Shown here: positions 34,792 to 46,362 of the stretch, one piece after another
Position numbering within the stretch: position 1 is the stretch's first letter
How the letters are laid out: the number at the start of each line of letters is the position of its first letter
DNA from: Xenoacremonium recifei
Lineage: Eukaryota > Ascomycota > Sordariomycetes > Hypocreales > Nectriaceae
Reading direction: 5' to 3'
NCBI GenBank assembly: GCA_012184525.1
Contig: WOFQ01000012.1
Coordinates: forward strand, 682,001 to 746,000
DNA: 64,000 bases
Program-made: the position numbers and the translations under genes
The notes under the pieces: model-generated
Seen by the model: the letters and a program-made list of their open reading frames with translations, nothing else
The model's database searches: none
Told to the model about the DNA's origin: nothing

Positions 34792-36116
34792 CTATAGACG
34801 CCACCTCACCGAGGCCCATCGGAGAACGTACACCAGCCCTAACAGGACTGGCACCTCGATCAGCGGCCCTACCGTTGCCGCAAGGGCTTGATCACTCCCA
34901 GGTCCAAATGTGGCGATGGCCACCGCAATGGCTAACTCAAAGTTGTTGCTGGCCGCAGTGAAGCTCTGCGTTGTCAACAGCGGATATGAGAATCCAGCCC
35001 GCCTTGCCACAAATGCCGTTACAAAGAAGACAATGATGAAGTAGACGACGAGAGGTGCCGCAACACGCACGACAGACACGATTTGGTGGACGACCCGGTG
35101 ACCTTGCGATGCGAATAGCACTAATATCGTGTATAAGAGGCCGATGAGGGACCACGGCGACACGAGCCGGAGGAATACTCGTTCATACCGTTCTATCCCG
35201 ATCATCGCGCGCAGGCTGAAGCGAGTGATAACAGCGGCACCGAGAGGGATCCCGAGAAATACGGCAACACTCCTAGCAACTATCGAGTACGAGACGTCGA
35301 CATCTCCCTGCTTGTGGCTGATGACTCGGATGAAGAACACGGACATTGGTGCGTAAAGTGCTATCTGGAGGATCGAGTTGAGGGCCACGAGGATGGCGCA
35401 GTACTCTCCGTCGCCCCCTGCTAGGCTATTCCAGATGAGGACCTGATGGGAATTGAGGATGAGTATGTTGTTGGAAGATATGTGCTGGGAGAAGCTCACC
35501 ATGGCAATACACCTGGCGAGACCAACGAGGATCAATCCTACACGTAACTCGGGCTTGTCTGGGAGGAAGGCCCAAGCGAGACCAAGCTGGGACATCGTCA
35601 GTTACGCAACTGGCGATCAAGGGTAGCTCGGAGAGCTTGTACCATGAGAAACGGAGCGATAATCCAGTTGACAAAGATACTGAAGGCAATCTGTTTCCAG
35701 ATGCCGCGGTTCGAGAAGATGTCGTGCAAGGCTTCATATCGAACTTTGCATAGGATCGGATACATCATTACTAGTAGCCCGACGGCTTTGTAAATGTAAA
35801 CATGAGCTTATGCCTCTATCCGCCCATTTTTCGAAGTACAGTACATACCGATTGGAATTGACACACCCACGAACTTGCCTTTGTCCAGCGCGGCACCGGT
35901 TTCGGGGACAAAGTTTCCCAGAATGATGCCGATAGCCATCGCTAGAAAGATCCATATTGCTAGGAATCGGTCGAGCCAGCTGAGAGATTTGAAAGCGGAG
36001 GATTTCACAGGTGGTGATGATGGGTTGGTGGAGGTTTCGAGATCGGGAGCAGCGAAAGAGACACTGATGTTCTCTGGGGGAGGTTGTTTGGTGCCCTTTT
36101 CGAAAAAGGCAGACAT
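34792..36116 (-). CDS. acr3: Acr3-type arsenite efflux transporter
   Basis: Spliced model: 36116-35849, 35785-35643, 35586-35500, 35442-34792; 382 aa, normal for Acr3. About ten hydrophobic spans are visible. The conserved thiol motif MMYPILCKVRYE and the later ASNNFELAIAVAIATFG match the Acr3 family, which exports arsenite (some also antimonite) across the plasma membrane with proton coupling. The third intron (35443-35499, 57 nt) is in frame without a stop; removing it restores CIAMVLIWNSLAGG. All three joins keep phase, so the gene looks intact. Its tail-to-tail bZIP neighbour may control it. Confidence 0.95.
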
Positions 36117-36544
36117 TCTGACGAAGAGCTGAGGGAACGTTATCAGAAGAAATTCTTTCTTCTAAAATGGGTTTCTGTATTCGCAGAGAGCTTTTGCGAA
36201 GAAGTAGAAACTGGTGGGGGAGTTTTGGTGACGGCTCTCTGGACCAATCATAACAGGGGCATGACAGAGTCCCTAAGCCTCAACTTTTCCCGACTGACGA
36301 TTCATAACCTCGCATTCAATTACAACCGAGACAGGGTGAGATTGGAAATCAATGTTTGTCAAGTATTGCTTTGCGCCTTGAAAACGCCTGTTACAATATG
36401 GTTGCTTTTTTGTAACCCGCCTATATACAACTTGTTTTCCTCCTCGGTTCTTGGGTATTTCAATTATAGGGAGCTCATGTTTTCATCCAATGTTTTGGTG
36501 ATTTGGCGAGATGGCCCCTTGTTTTCTTGTGGTTCTGTTTGCCC
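36117..36544. promoter_or_regulatory. Promoter of acr3 and 3' region of the GPI-protein gene
   Basis: Acr3 starts at 36116, so its promoter lies in these 428 bp. The 3' end of the GPI-protein gene borders the right side. No arsenic-response site is identified. Confidence 0.4.
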
Positions 36545-37248
36545 TTAGTTCAGAGCGGCAACGGCGCCCATGGCCATGCCGACGATGGGAAGAAGAGTGG
36601 CAGCGGCCAAGGCAGCACCGCCGGTCGAGGTGGAAGCAGCAGCAGTACCGGAACCTGGTACTTTGTTAGTGTTTGTTCCTAATGTACGAAGGAGTGATTG
36701 ATGGATTCCTACCAGAAGCGGAAGCAGCAGTTCCAGAGGAGCCCGACGCAGAGGCAGTGGCTATGAATAACACCGTTAACGTTGAACTATGATTGCGTGA
36801 CAGTTTTATTCTTACCAGTGGCAGCGCTCGCGGTAGAGTTACCGGATGCTGTGGTCTGAGCCGAAGCGCTGGACTTGGAGCCCTTCTTGGTGCTGGCAGC
36901 GCTCGTCTCGGCCGCGCTGCTAGTCTCAGCGGCAGCACCAGCGGTAGCGGTGATCTCGCCATCCCCGTTGAGGTACTTGGAGCTGGCGCTGGCGACGATG
37001 GACGAGTAGCCCTTCTCGGTGGTATAGACAGTCGTGGCGCAGGTCATGGCCGGCACGGAGGTCGTAGGCCCGGTGCAGATGGGCCAGCCGGGGCAGTCGC
37101 TGACAATCACGGTGCCGCCGACGCAGCAGTAGCCGGAACCGTCGGTGGCGACGAGAGCACCGGGGCAGGACACGCCGTTGACAGTGCCGGAGGCGGCAGC
37201 GGCGGAGCCGGCCAGGAGGCTGGCAACGGTGAGGGCAGTGTAGCGCAT
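36545..37248 (-). CDS. Predicted GPI-anchored cell-surface protein
   Basis: Spliced model: 37248-36816, 36760-36713, 36654-36545; 196 aa. It starts with a signal peptide (MRYTALTVASLLAGSAAAAS), followed by a small Cys-containing domain (VSCPGALVATDGSGYCCVGG, VSDCPGWPICTG, MTCATT). A Ser/Ala/Thr-rich stalk leads to a hydrophobic tail (LAAATLLPIVGMAMGAVAAL), the pattern of a GPI-anchored wall protein. The two small introns lie in the stalk. Upstream in-frame codons exist but the signal peptide fixes the start. Function unknown; a role in wall or surface properties is inference. Confidence 0.85.
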
Positions 37249-38433
37249 GGTGATTGTGTAAGTGAGGCTGGTGGGAGATCTGGAGAGAAGCAGACTTGGC
37301 GAGAGGATCGTTGGGCTGTCGAACGCAAGAAGAGGGAATGCTTCACTTCTTATAAGTGACACTTTAATTACAGAGCCCACACAGCAGGCTGAACGATCGG
37401 CTCATGACAGCTGCATTGCTATATTAGTCCCCAACGTTACGTAGTTCCGCCTCACCATGAAGCGAGGCAGTGTTTCGCCTTCCGGAACCTCAGCTCTAGC
37501 ACCAGATCTAGCCACCAGCCCGATGCCCTGCCTAACTGCTTTTCGCCGTATACTGCCCCAATCGGACATTTAGATGCATTGGTGGTGCATTGGCGATGCT
37601 AGGTCTTACTCAGCTTCCTGGGGGAGCGTGCCGTCGCTACGTGCCCGAGATCCATAAATTGCCTTAGATGGGCATATTTTTAAGATTGATGGAGCCCTTC
37701 CTTGACATGCCATCGGGTGACGGGACGCTTGGGGGCGGATTGTCCGACACGGTGCAGCGAGTTGGCATTTTCTCTCGTCAGCTTGCTCCCGTGTGGGTTC
37801 ACCGGCTGGTTGATCAGGTTTCTTCGCTCTGTCTCGTCCAGTGGTTCGTGGTGAAACACGCATGCTGTGCCGTCTGCGAAGACTGGGCCGTCGCCCGGTA
37901 GGGCTGACTCTTCCGAGAGGATGTGGCAGTGAAGCAAGATCTACGCGTCATGCCCACTTAGTTAACATAAGTCCTTTTCGAAATTCCTTGCTGAAAGGAG
38001 ATTGGACGGATACAGGTCCATGGAGAGACGTCTCGGTTGGACAAGCGAGCCAGACAGTTCCGGGATGGAAGAACATAGAAGCAGCAGTCACTTCAGGCTT
38101 TAGACTGCAAGATTAAAATTGGTCACTTGATATGTGCTCTTAGTTGCGGCAACCCCTGACTTTTAAATTGAATCACTTCACCCATTACGTATTTATTTCT
38201 ACAAAAGCTCTCTCCCGCATGACCCTGGCCGGAGCATCGGGGAAAATGCCGGCGTGGAGGCCGGAGTGTTCGTGCGGGGGCGGGGAAGGACTCCGGAGCA
38301 TCACCGGCTTTGAGTCAACTTCAGTGAATTGAGGTCATATTCACTGACGATAATTTATATTAAATGCAAATATATAATCGTCACTGTTCGTGGTTACGAG
38401 AATCGCATCAGTTACTGCCAGGTTCAGTTGAAG
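37249..38433. other. Intergenic 1.2 kb between divergent genes
   Basis: Promoters of the GPI-protein and lyase genes are expected here. On the minus strand, 37680-37937 reads LHCHILSEES and more, vaguely like the end of a multicopper oxidase, but no intact gene can be assembled. Nothing else is recognisable. Confidence 0.4.
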
Positions 38434-40006
38434 ATGTTGCTGCAACGACACCGCGTTTACCAGGCTTTCGTCTTCCTCGCCGTAGCGGGAAAGGCGATAG
38501 CAACTGGCAGTTTGAATGGACTTCCAATCCTTAATGGTCCCATCAATCCTGTGCCACAGGTTGAAGGAATGAAGACCCGCGTTGGAGACTTTATCCATCC
38601 CGGTCTCTGGCACACGCATGACGATCTGGAACGTATCCGCGTTGGGGTGCAGGAAGGCAAAGATCCCTGGGCGTCAGTATGGGCAAACTTTAGTACCGAT
38701 TCGTTCTCGCAAGCTGATGTGAGTCCACCCCTCCCTCTCCGACGTGGTTGATATGTCTTGGCATCCAATAAGCTGACCCTTGGGGCCTGCAGTATGTGAT
38801 GCAAGGCCCAAAGAGTATCATCTGCCGAGGGCCTTGCAGCAACTACACCACCTTTACCAATGATGTTCGAGCTGCCTATCAAAATGCCCTGATGTGGTAC
38901 ATCACCAAGAACCAGAGCCACTGGGATAGGGCCACGACCATCCTTGACGCATGGGGCGGAAACTTGACGAACATCGTTGGCACGGACACCTCTCTTCTTG
39001 TAGGTCTGGAGGGAGACCTCTTTGTGAATGCTGCCGAGATTATGCGATGGGAGGGTGGCTGGGTTGAGGCAGGCGCTGCAGCCTCAGGAGGCTCTGGGTT
39101 CTCTAATCAGCTGTACTGGCTGTTTGCACGGCAGTCAATCATTATCGGGCAGGCCAATTACGGCATGGTTAGCATCAAGGCGCTTCTTTCTTTCGCTGTC
39201 TATCTCGACGACGTGTCAATGGTAAGTTAGATTTCTGTCCGGCTGGACCAAGTCTTTATAACTCACGGCCGCTTCAGTATAATTACGCCCTCTACGCGTA
39301 TCAGAAAGATCTTTGTGCCGGTCTATATGGGAACTTCGACCCTTCGACTGGACAGAGCGCGGAGACTGGCAGAGATCAGGGACATGCCATGGGTGGCCTT
39401 GGCTGGACTGCAGAGGCAGCACGTACCATCCAGTCGCAGGGAACAGACGTCTACTCCTTAGGAGACAATCTCCTCCTCAAGGCTTCTGAGTATACCGCAA
39501 AGTACAATCTGGGATATGAAGTTCCCTATGATCCTAAGTTCTACCGCTGCGAGGCCATCTTGATCAACGGACCTTGGGCTGTTCCGTCGAACATTAGCCG
39601 AGGCATCACCACGTCGAGTCCAAAGGTTTGGGATGTAAGTCTAGCTATCGAGGATAACCACTTCCCTAAAGATCAATTACTGATACACGCTTTCTTCCCA
39701 CTAGATTCTTTACTACCAATACGTCGTTAAGCGAGGCCTAAGCGCACCATGGACCACCAAAGTGAAGCAGGCCAGCGACGCGTTGGGCGGTGAAGGGCAT
39801 GGTAAGCTCACTTAGTCCTCTAATCTGTGTCAAGTTGCTAATTATTTGCAGCATCGGGTAGCTCTCCGGACGATCATCCTAGCTGGGGAGACCTGATCTG
39901 GTCGTATCCTGGAAAGGGGCAGTTCTTGAATGACAATACCCGTACTATTTGGGGTGGCGGAGAAATTGGTCCCAATGGACTAGGAAACATCAATTCGGCT
40001 TCCTAA
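38434..40006 (+). CDS. Secreted alginate-lyase-like polysaccharide lyase
   Basis: Spliced model: 38434-38718, 38793-39221, 39278-39634, 39705-39801, 39852-40006; 440 aa. An N-terminal signal peptide (AFVFLAVAGKAIATG) precedes HPGLWHTHDDLERIRVG, a hallmark start of the fungal alginate-lyase superfamily (the fold of PL5 and PL38). Later motifs include GGSGFSNQLYW, the inferred junction DVSMYNYALYAYQ, and ETGRDQGHAMGGLGW. Fungal relatives are often annotated as chondroitin AC/alginate lyase-like; some act on glucuronans. The exact substrate cannot be told. It stands beside an alpha-galactosidase and a fasciclin protein, all secreted. Confidence 0.85.
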
Positions 40007-40408
40007 GATGTAGAGAGTGCCAGTCATCAAGGAACGCCCGTAGTACACAAATGCCAAGATGGACTTATACTATCGAGCCATTGTCCTTCGTTTCTCTTGT
40101 ACTGATATGAATTCTCTTTGAACTATTTATTTAGCAATTTATTTATTTCTGAAACTTGCTCTGAATCATGGACTCATAGCGTAAAAGTGAATCTAGAGGA
40201 CTCATATGCACTGAGATGATAGATTCTACTCGTATGACAATCTCTGCGAGTTCGAGTGATCGAGCCCGACTCTAAAGGATTGTGAATAAAGACACCTATA
40301 ACGTGATGACAGCCAATCTATAGGATGTACGAGAGTACGTATGATCTGAACAAAGCTAGACTTGGAAAGATAATTTAATTTGCTACCATAATTACTTATA
40401 CATGTTAT
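40007..40408. other. Intergenic between convergent lyase and galactosidase genes
   Basis: AT-rich 3' region of both neighbours; no other feature is seen. Confidence 0.5.
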
Positions 40409-41806
40409 TTATGCCTCGGATAATACCAAAACCTTTGTCTGATATACATCGACGTTTTGCAGCACAAGCTGTGTCCCAAACGTGCCAAGGTTCTTTCCAG
40501 CCCAGACATCCCTCACTTTCAACTTGGTCCTATCAGAAGACAGACCTGGGATCCCCTTGCGAGGAATGGTGATATTCGTGGCTTGAGAGCCGTAGTTTAA
40601 TGCTAATATCACGTAGCGTGCTTTGTCAGACGACAGCGGCCCTGCCCATATCTGAATCTCATCTTCGACTGAAAGGTCAGGAAGGTAATTAACAGCTTTC
40701 CCAGCAGCGTCTTGGGAGATGGAGATGATCTCCTTATTTCTCAGGATGTCGACTGAGGTCTGATTTATGCTTGAAAGATCAGCACCTATGATTAGAGGCG
40801 ATTTGAGTGCTGCCCAGAAGGACATGTGCGTCTGCTCTTCAAATTCGTTCATCGTACCAGTGCCAATCTCGAGCATGTCCATATCGGCTGAGCAGAATTA
40901 GTAAAATGTCTCGTTGAATAGTTATCTCGAATCCTCAACGTACCCCAAGCGCCAGGTTTTTGGAATCCCGACAACTCGCGCATCTTGCGAATCATGGTCA
41001 ACACGCTGACACCAGCGTAGCCGGTGTTGAGGCAGTACGCGGTCTTGCAGACTCCAGAGCTATCAGATGCAAAAGAGCTTTTGATGTCTCCAGACATGCG
41101 ATACGATTCGCTGAACTGGTCGGCCCAGAACCAGGGGAACTGGTGACCCCATTCACATAGTGAATAGAAAATTTCCCTGCCAGAGTTCTTCAACGCATTT
41201 GACATCCTGAGGAACCTCTCTTGGACTGAAAGCGTATTTGCTTCAAATCCTCCACAATTGTCGTACTTGAGGTAGTCAATACCCCAAGATGCGTACGTAT
41301 CTGCGTCCAGCTCCTCATACCCGTAGCTGCCGGGATAAAAGTCACAGTCGTAGATACCTGCGTCACTTTCTAGAGAGTTAGTCTCGCATCGCAGGATAAA
41401 GTTGGTTCTGACTCATACCTGTAAATCCCAATCTTGAGGCCGAGGTTGTGAACAAAGCTGGCTAGAGGTGCGATGCCGCCCGGAAACCTCGTCGCATTAG
41501 CTTGTTGACGGCCGTTTGAGTCCCTGGTAGTCGCCTGCCAACCCTCATCAATGAGAACATAGTTATATCCGACCTCTGATAATCCAAGCTTAGTCAAGGA
41601 CTTCGCTGCACCCTCAATCACCGACTGATTGATGTTGGCTTTGAAAGAATTCCAAGAATTCCATCCTAATTCGAGGTTTAGTACGGAGTACACATTCGCT
41701 GATGTCGGCACATCGCATTTGGAACAGACGTACCCATCTGAGGCTTTGACGCGGAGACGACTGCGAGGGCTGGCGTCGCCATAGCCACCGCTAATGTGTA
41801 AAGCAT
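40409..41806 (-). CDS. Secreted GH27 alpha-galactosidase
   Basis: Spliced model: 41806-41734, 41665-41419, 41365-40944, 40887-40409; 406 aa. A signal peptide (MLYTLAVAMATPALAVVSA) precedes the GH27 barrel. The barrel shows MGWNSWNSF, VLIDEGWQ, DYLKYDNCGG with the predicted nucleophile Asp142, and YRMSGDI with the predicted acid/base Asp200. A beta-sandwich C-terminal domain follows. It should release terminal alpha-galactose from oligosaccharides or galactomannan outside the cell. The upstream region shared with the fasciclin gene has clustered CreA-type sites, which suggests glucose repression. Confidence 0.95.
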
Positions 41807-42233
41807 CTTTGCTTCCTGGTCTCACTAAAGAACTTGAGCTTGCGTTTGGGGCACAACCATGTGTCGCCAATCAACCTGGTGATGTTTCTTTTATTTCCTT
41901 TCCCCTCGCAGCACAATAACACGCACACTGAGATATTATTTGCTTAAGTGTCTGCTCCAAAACTCGGAACATTTACCCGGAATCAGTGAATATGGAAGCC
42001 CCCGAGACATAGACCGAATCCCGGCAGGGATATCGGAGGTATCCCCGCACCTCCATCCGGAGACCCCAGAATCAAGGGGTTTGTCAATCCCTGCATGGAG
42101 TACGGGGTAAATCGTGCCGCAAGAAATCTGATTCTGTCGGGAATGAGGCACCTGAGGGGATTTTATAGTTCAGATCATCTCGCATGGAGCCTTCCGTGCC
42201 ACCCTCCAAGTTCTCCAGATTCCTACAACCACC
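41807..42233. promoter_or_regulatory. Shared divergent promoter of alpha-galactosidase and fasciclin genes
   Basis: These 427 bp between two start codons hold three CreA-type SYGGRG hexamers close together (42043-42069) and CCAAT-like motifs. Co-regulation by carbon source is likely but inferred. Confidence 0.55.
42043..42069. promoter_or_regulatory. Cluster of three CreA-type sites
   Basis: GCGGGG (minus strand, 42043-42048), CCGGAG (plus, 42057-42062) and CTGGGG (minus, 42064-42069) all fit SYGGRG. Closely paired sites are usually the functional ones for the carbon repressor CreA. Confidence 0.4.
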
Positions 42234-42993
42234 ATGAAGCTAGTACAGGCGCTTTTCGCTGCTTTCGCGACAGTGTCTCTTGGGGATTGTGAAGTGATCG
42301 ACCGGACACCTCTGAGTTATGCCCCAGTCCCGGCCGGTACCTATGTTCTGCCAAAGTCATCCAATACCACTACATTGCTCGACTTTGTAAACTCTAGGTC
42401 GGAGTTGAGCACACTGGCAACAGTATTGGCCGGATCTTCAGGTATAGCTACTAATCCGATTTCTGATTCTATCTGCCCGTCTGCTAATCTACGACCATGC
42501 AGGTTTCTCCGAGGCCTTTGCTACACCGGCAACGTGGAAGTTCACGTTTTTTGCCCCTTCAAACGATGCTTTTAACAATACTGGGCAATATTTTGAGACC
42601 TTTGCAGCCACCCCGAAGGGAAAGTGGTGGCTTGGCAATCTTGTACAGCATCACTATGTGCCAAATTCTGAACTTGAAGTCTCAGCATTCAACACCTCAT
42701 ATACACGTATTCAAACAGGTACCTTTTTGTATGTTGGGACACAGATCAAAGACGGAAGCCTCGTTCTCAACAACGTGGCGACGGTAGTTGAAAGTGATAT
42801 CCCAGTTACAAGTGTGAGTCATTAGAGCAAACGTTTGTTTTGAGAGGCTTCTAACAAAAAGTGCTAGGGAGTGGTTCACATCATTGATCACATATTGGAT
42901 CCATCTGCACAGATATTTGAGCCGGATGTACCGCAGACAAGTCAGTCATTTATTGCTGGAAGCTGCTCAAACCCACAGCTCCCATACTGCTGA
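42234..42993 (+). CDS. Secreted fasciclin (FAS1) domain protein
   Basis: Spliced model: 42234-42441, 42503-42813, 42868-42993; 214 aa. A signal peptide (MKLVQALFAAFATVSLGDC) is followed by a single FAS1 domain with TFFAPSNDAF, a conserved H-box-like segment LVQHHYVPNSEL, and VVHIIDHILDPS near the end. FAS1 proteins act in cell adhesion or at the cell surface. No GPI tail is seen; the protein ends PQLPYC. It shares a promoter with the alpha-galactosidase. Confidence 0.9.
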
Positions 42994-43119
42994 GTGTTTC
43001 AACCAGCGTATAAATATTTCCACAGAACATATTTATGGTAATACGATACGGTTATAACCCTTGCGTAGAGAAGGCTGGCTACATCTTGCTGGTTTTGTTG
43101 ATATTCTAGAATTGACATC

Positions 43120-44337
43120 TTAAGTATCATGACACGGAAGAACCTCCTCATCACCTGATTCGGTGACATGCCCAGTCACACCGCGAAGGACTCCCCTAAA
43201 CTCGCTTATCGATGCTTCAAGGAAAGCAATATTTGCCTGAGCCAGGGCACAAGGTTCCTTCAGTTTGTCCAACATGCTCTGGCCAGAAGAACTTATCGAT
43301 GTCACCACCCCATCTGCTCTTCGGACTAGATCCATGACAAGCATGTCCCTCAACTTTGTGTCATTCAGCGCGACCTCGTAGCCTCCAAAAGATACTTTGA
43401 TAGACTTATCCACGTTGCATTCGGCTATGTATCGGAAACATGGCCATGTCTCTTGAAGAACGGACATCATGACGAGGAGATCTGTGCAGCGAAGCTCGCA
43501 CGAGGCACAGTTGACCACGTCTTGGCAACCTTTGATCATTTCACCTGTTATCTTGTATACTTCGTCAAGATGATCGGATTTCAGAATATTAGCTGCCTTT
43601 GGAACAAGAAGCATCAGGCTTGCTCGACAGAGGCATTTTGTTAAGGCGTCAGGTTGGCTTTTCGAAGTTATGCCTTGAGGAAGAGTTGCAGAATTCGAAG
43701 CTCCTTTTGAAATCCTGCTATGGTCTATCGAGTCCGGAAATCTTTCGATGCTGAAGGACTGACATATGTCAATGCAAGCTGGGTTTATTTGAGGTAAGGC
43801 AAATGACTGTGTCCGAAGGGTGATACTGTCAGTTCATGAACGTGCTTCTCTTAAGCTAAAACTCACATTTGGAGCTGAGTCTCCAGAGACCCAGTCAATT
43901 GAAGGTATGTTATCATTCATCGTTCCATTCTGTAGATTTGCCGACGGGATAGTCTCCAGCCCGACTTGTGCTTCAAGCGAATCAACATCTAGGCCCGCGA
44001 GCAATTCCTCGGTGCCATATTCCTCGACCCCATCTTGGATAAAAGGTGGCCAAATTGTATCGTTCAAGGTAAGGTGGTTGCCCAGGCTGGATGGCATAGA
44101 TGTGTCGGGAATTTTATGATGAGAGTATCTGCAGGTCAGACTGCGAGAGACGCATCGTGCACAATCTTGACGGCCGTTGCATTTGACTTTGGCAGCGCGA
44201 CAAGCTTCGCAAGCTGTTGGCGGTCGGCGGATCAACGGCCTTGGAGACTTCGGGCTGTTCGAGTCTTGAAGGTTCAAGATGAACGTGCCAGGGATGTCTC
44301 CATTACGAGAAGCGCGGGCATTCCGATTCGGGGGCAT
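43120..44337 (-). CDS. Zn2Cys6 transcription factor, AflR-like
   Basis: Spliced model: 44337-43867, 43806-43120; 385 aa. The N-terminal zinc cluster is C-x2-C-x6-C-x5-C-x2-C-x6-C (CEACRAAKVKCNGRQDC and on). The C-terminal part (LTKCLCRASLMLLVPKAANI, CASCELRCTDLLVMMSVLQE) resembles the AflR regulatory domain of secondary-metabolite cluster regulators. It lies next to an AflT-like MFS pump on the same strand. No polyketide or peptide synthase is in the window, so what it controls is open. A GTG codon upstream at 44355 is not taken as start. Confidence 0.87.
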
Positions 44338-44691
44338 AGCAACATCCTCGGACACGTTGATTGTTGGTGTGTGAAGTGAGATTCATGAGGTGATCGGAGG
44401 ATCGGGATTTGTCATCCATAACGAAGAGCCTGGAGGAATCGTAGACCCATATTTTGCAGAAAGAACCTGATAATGCATTCCAGTACGGATATGTTGAATT
44501 AAATTCCTAGTCTATTCTAATGCTAACAAGAAAGAAAATGTACAGAGTTTGCTTTGCGATGTCTTAAGATCCCTTTCAAAGGCTTGAATTCTACAGGATT
44601 TGAGCTTCATCGACCCCCTGGCTTGCCTGTCTAAAGGGACGCTGCGCAGGTCTATCCTACACCAGAATTAAAGCACCATATTAACCGCTTT
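44338..44691. promoter_or_regulatory. Promoter of the AflR-like gene, 3' region of the MFS pump
   Basis: These 354 bp separate two tandem minus-strand genes. No specific motif is identified. Confidence 0.4.
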
Positions 44692-46362
44692 CTACGCCCC
44701 AGCCACAGACGCGCTAACAAACAACTTCTCCCTCTTCATTAACAAGCTCAAGACAGTGACCAAGGCACCAGAAGTTATCACGAGAATATAAGTTGTGGCG
44801 ATAGAGCTTACAATAGCATCCACAACTTTACCTTTGGTCTCGGTACTCAGGTTATCCAGGAAGGTACCTGCAACTCCCTCTATGGCTGCCTCGATCTCAG
44901 AGGCGGGCGCATGAGGAAGAATCTCCTGAATCTTCGACTTTGAGTCATTAAGAAACACAGAGTTGGCTATTGCGAGTGAGATGGTGAGGCCAAGGAATTG
45001 AGCAGAGGTAAGGAAGCCTATAGCCGGAGCGACATCTTCCGGATCAACCACAGCCTGAGCGACGGAGAACGAGGCTTGAATCCACATGCCTACTCCCAGA
45101 CCGATCAATACCGTATATCCGTAAATATTGGCTTCGTTCGTATCCTTGTTGACCGTGTGCATCAGCGCGCCCCCGACAATGGCCAAAAGCCCACCAGCCG
45201 TATACCACGGCATGTAATAGCCGAATTTGGCCATCATGCCTCCGTTGACAAAAATAGTGACGACTAAAACCACAATAAGTGGTAGTAACCGCACACCGGC
45301 GTCGAGAGCGGTATCCCCTCGAGTGAACTGGAACAAAAGAGGAACGAAATAGATGGGGATAAAAGCCGCAGCCGCCGAACCGCCAGTAGCAGCGAACAGA
45401 AGGAGAACGGTGCGGGAGCCGAAAAATTGAAGAGGAATGAGACGGCGAGAGGGAGTGACAAATATTGCCCATGTCTGCTGAATTCCCAGCAGAATGAAGA
45501 GAACACATGCCGTTACGAAAAGACCAATGATCTGTCCTGAGTTCCAAGTATAGACGGTACCGCCCCAATTGATGGCCATGGTGAAGCTCACTAGGCACCC
45601 AATGAGTAACACCATGCCCACATAGTCCATTTCGGATGTGCGTTCTCTGTATGGGACACCGGGTCGAGGATCCTTACTAGGGAGGAGGAACAAGTATGCT
45701 GGGATGCAGACACCCCCAATCAACAAGTTGATGTAGAACGCCCACCGCCATCCGACAGAGGACTCCTGAAAACCTCCTCCGACTATGGGGCCTAAGACAA
45801 TCCCCAGGCCCCAAGTGATGCCCGTACCTGAAACGTATATAGGACGTTCTGCCATAGTGGTCGTGACAGCAATTAGTGTCATAACTCCAACATAGAGACC
45901 GGCGCCACCTATACCGCAAATAACTCGTCCGATGATGATAGCGGTCATATTGGGAGCGGCACCGCAAATAGCAGAGCCTACCTCAAATAAAACTACGTTA
46001 AAGATGTACAGCCACTTGGAGTTGAACTGGCTGTAGATCCGACCCCAAACCATGTTGGTGGCTGTTGCAGCCATAACGAATCCTTCGCTAAGCCATGACA
46101 AGTTGCTCAAAGAGTCGAATTCTGTGACGATATCGGCCTGGATCACTGCAACGACAGTGGCGTCAAGGGCGTACAGGAAGATCGAGGACAGAATGGCAGT
46201 CGAGGCCACTGCCCACTTCCATCCGGTAATGTCCCGAGGGGGGGTCTCTACTGTGGTTTCGTCTTGCTTCTCAGCATCTCGGTGTTGGGGATCTTGAGGA
46301 GGAGTCATTGTAAGGGTTTGACTGTTGTCGGAGGAGGTTCGATTGTCGTCGGGCGCGGCCAT
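44692..46362 (-). CDS. MFS drug/toxin efflux pump, DHA2 (14-TM) type
   Basis: A single exon of 556 aa with about 14 hydrophobic spans. DHA2 features are LYALDATVVAVIQADIV, SWLSEGFVMAATAT, GRVICGIGGAGLYVG and GITWGLGIVLGPIVGGGF (motif C). The sequence closely resembles AflT-like pumps found in fungal secondary-metabolite clusters. It should export small hydrophobic compounds by proton antiport. The AflR-like regulator upstream in this window is the natural candidate controller. Confidence 0.93.
   Translation of the reverse strand: MAAPDDNRTSSDNSQTLTMTPPQDPQHRDAEKQDETTVETPPRDITGWKWAVASTAILSSIFLYALDATVVAVIQADIVTEFDSLSNLSWLSEGFVMAATATNMVWGRIYSQFNSKWLYIFNVVLFEVGSAICGAAPNMTAIIIGRVICGIGGAGLYVGVMTLIAVTTTMAERPIYVSGTGITWGLGIVLGPIVGGGFQESSVGWRWAFYINLLIGGVCIPAYLFLLPSKDPRPGVPYRERTSEMDYVGMVLLIGCLVSFTMAINWGGTVYTWNSGQIIGLFVTACVLFILLGIQQTWAIFVTPSRRLIPLQFFGSRTVLLLFAATGGSAAAAFIPIYFVPLLFQFTRGDTALDAGVRLLPLIVVLVVTIFVNGGMMAKFGYYMPWYTAGGLLAIVGGALMHTVNKDTNEANIYGYTVLIGLGVGMWIQASFSVAQAVVDPEDVAPAIGFLTSAQFLGLTISLAIANSVFLNDSKSKIQEILPHAPASEIEAAIEGVAGTFLDNLSTETKGKVVDAIVSSIATTYILVITSGALVTVLSLLMKREKLFVSASVAGA

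Noticed and set aside
37680..38113. Possible multicopper-oxidase relic (LHCHILSEES on the minus strand)
   Set aside because: The HCH motif is short, the context after it does not match the family, and no upstream copper motifs can be assembled.
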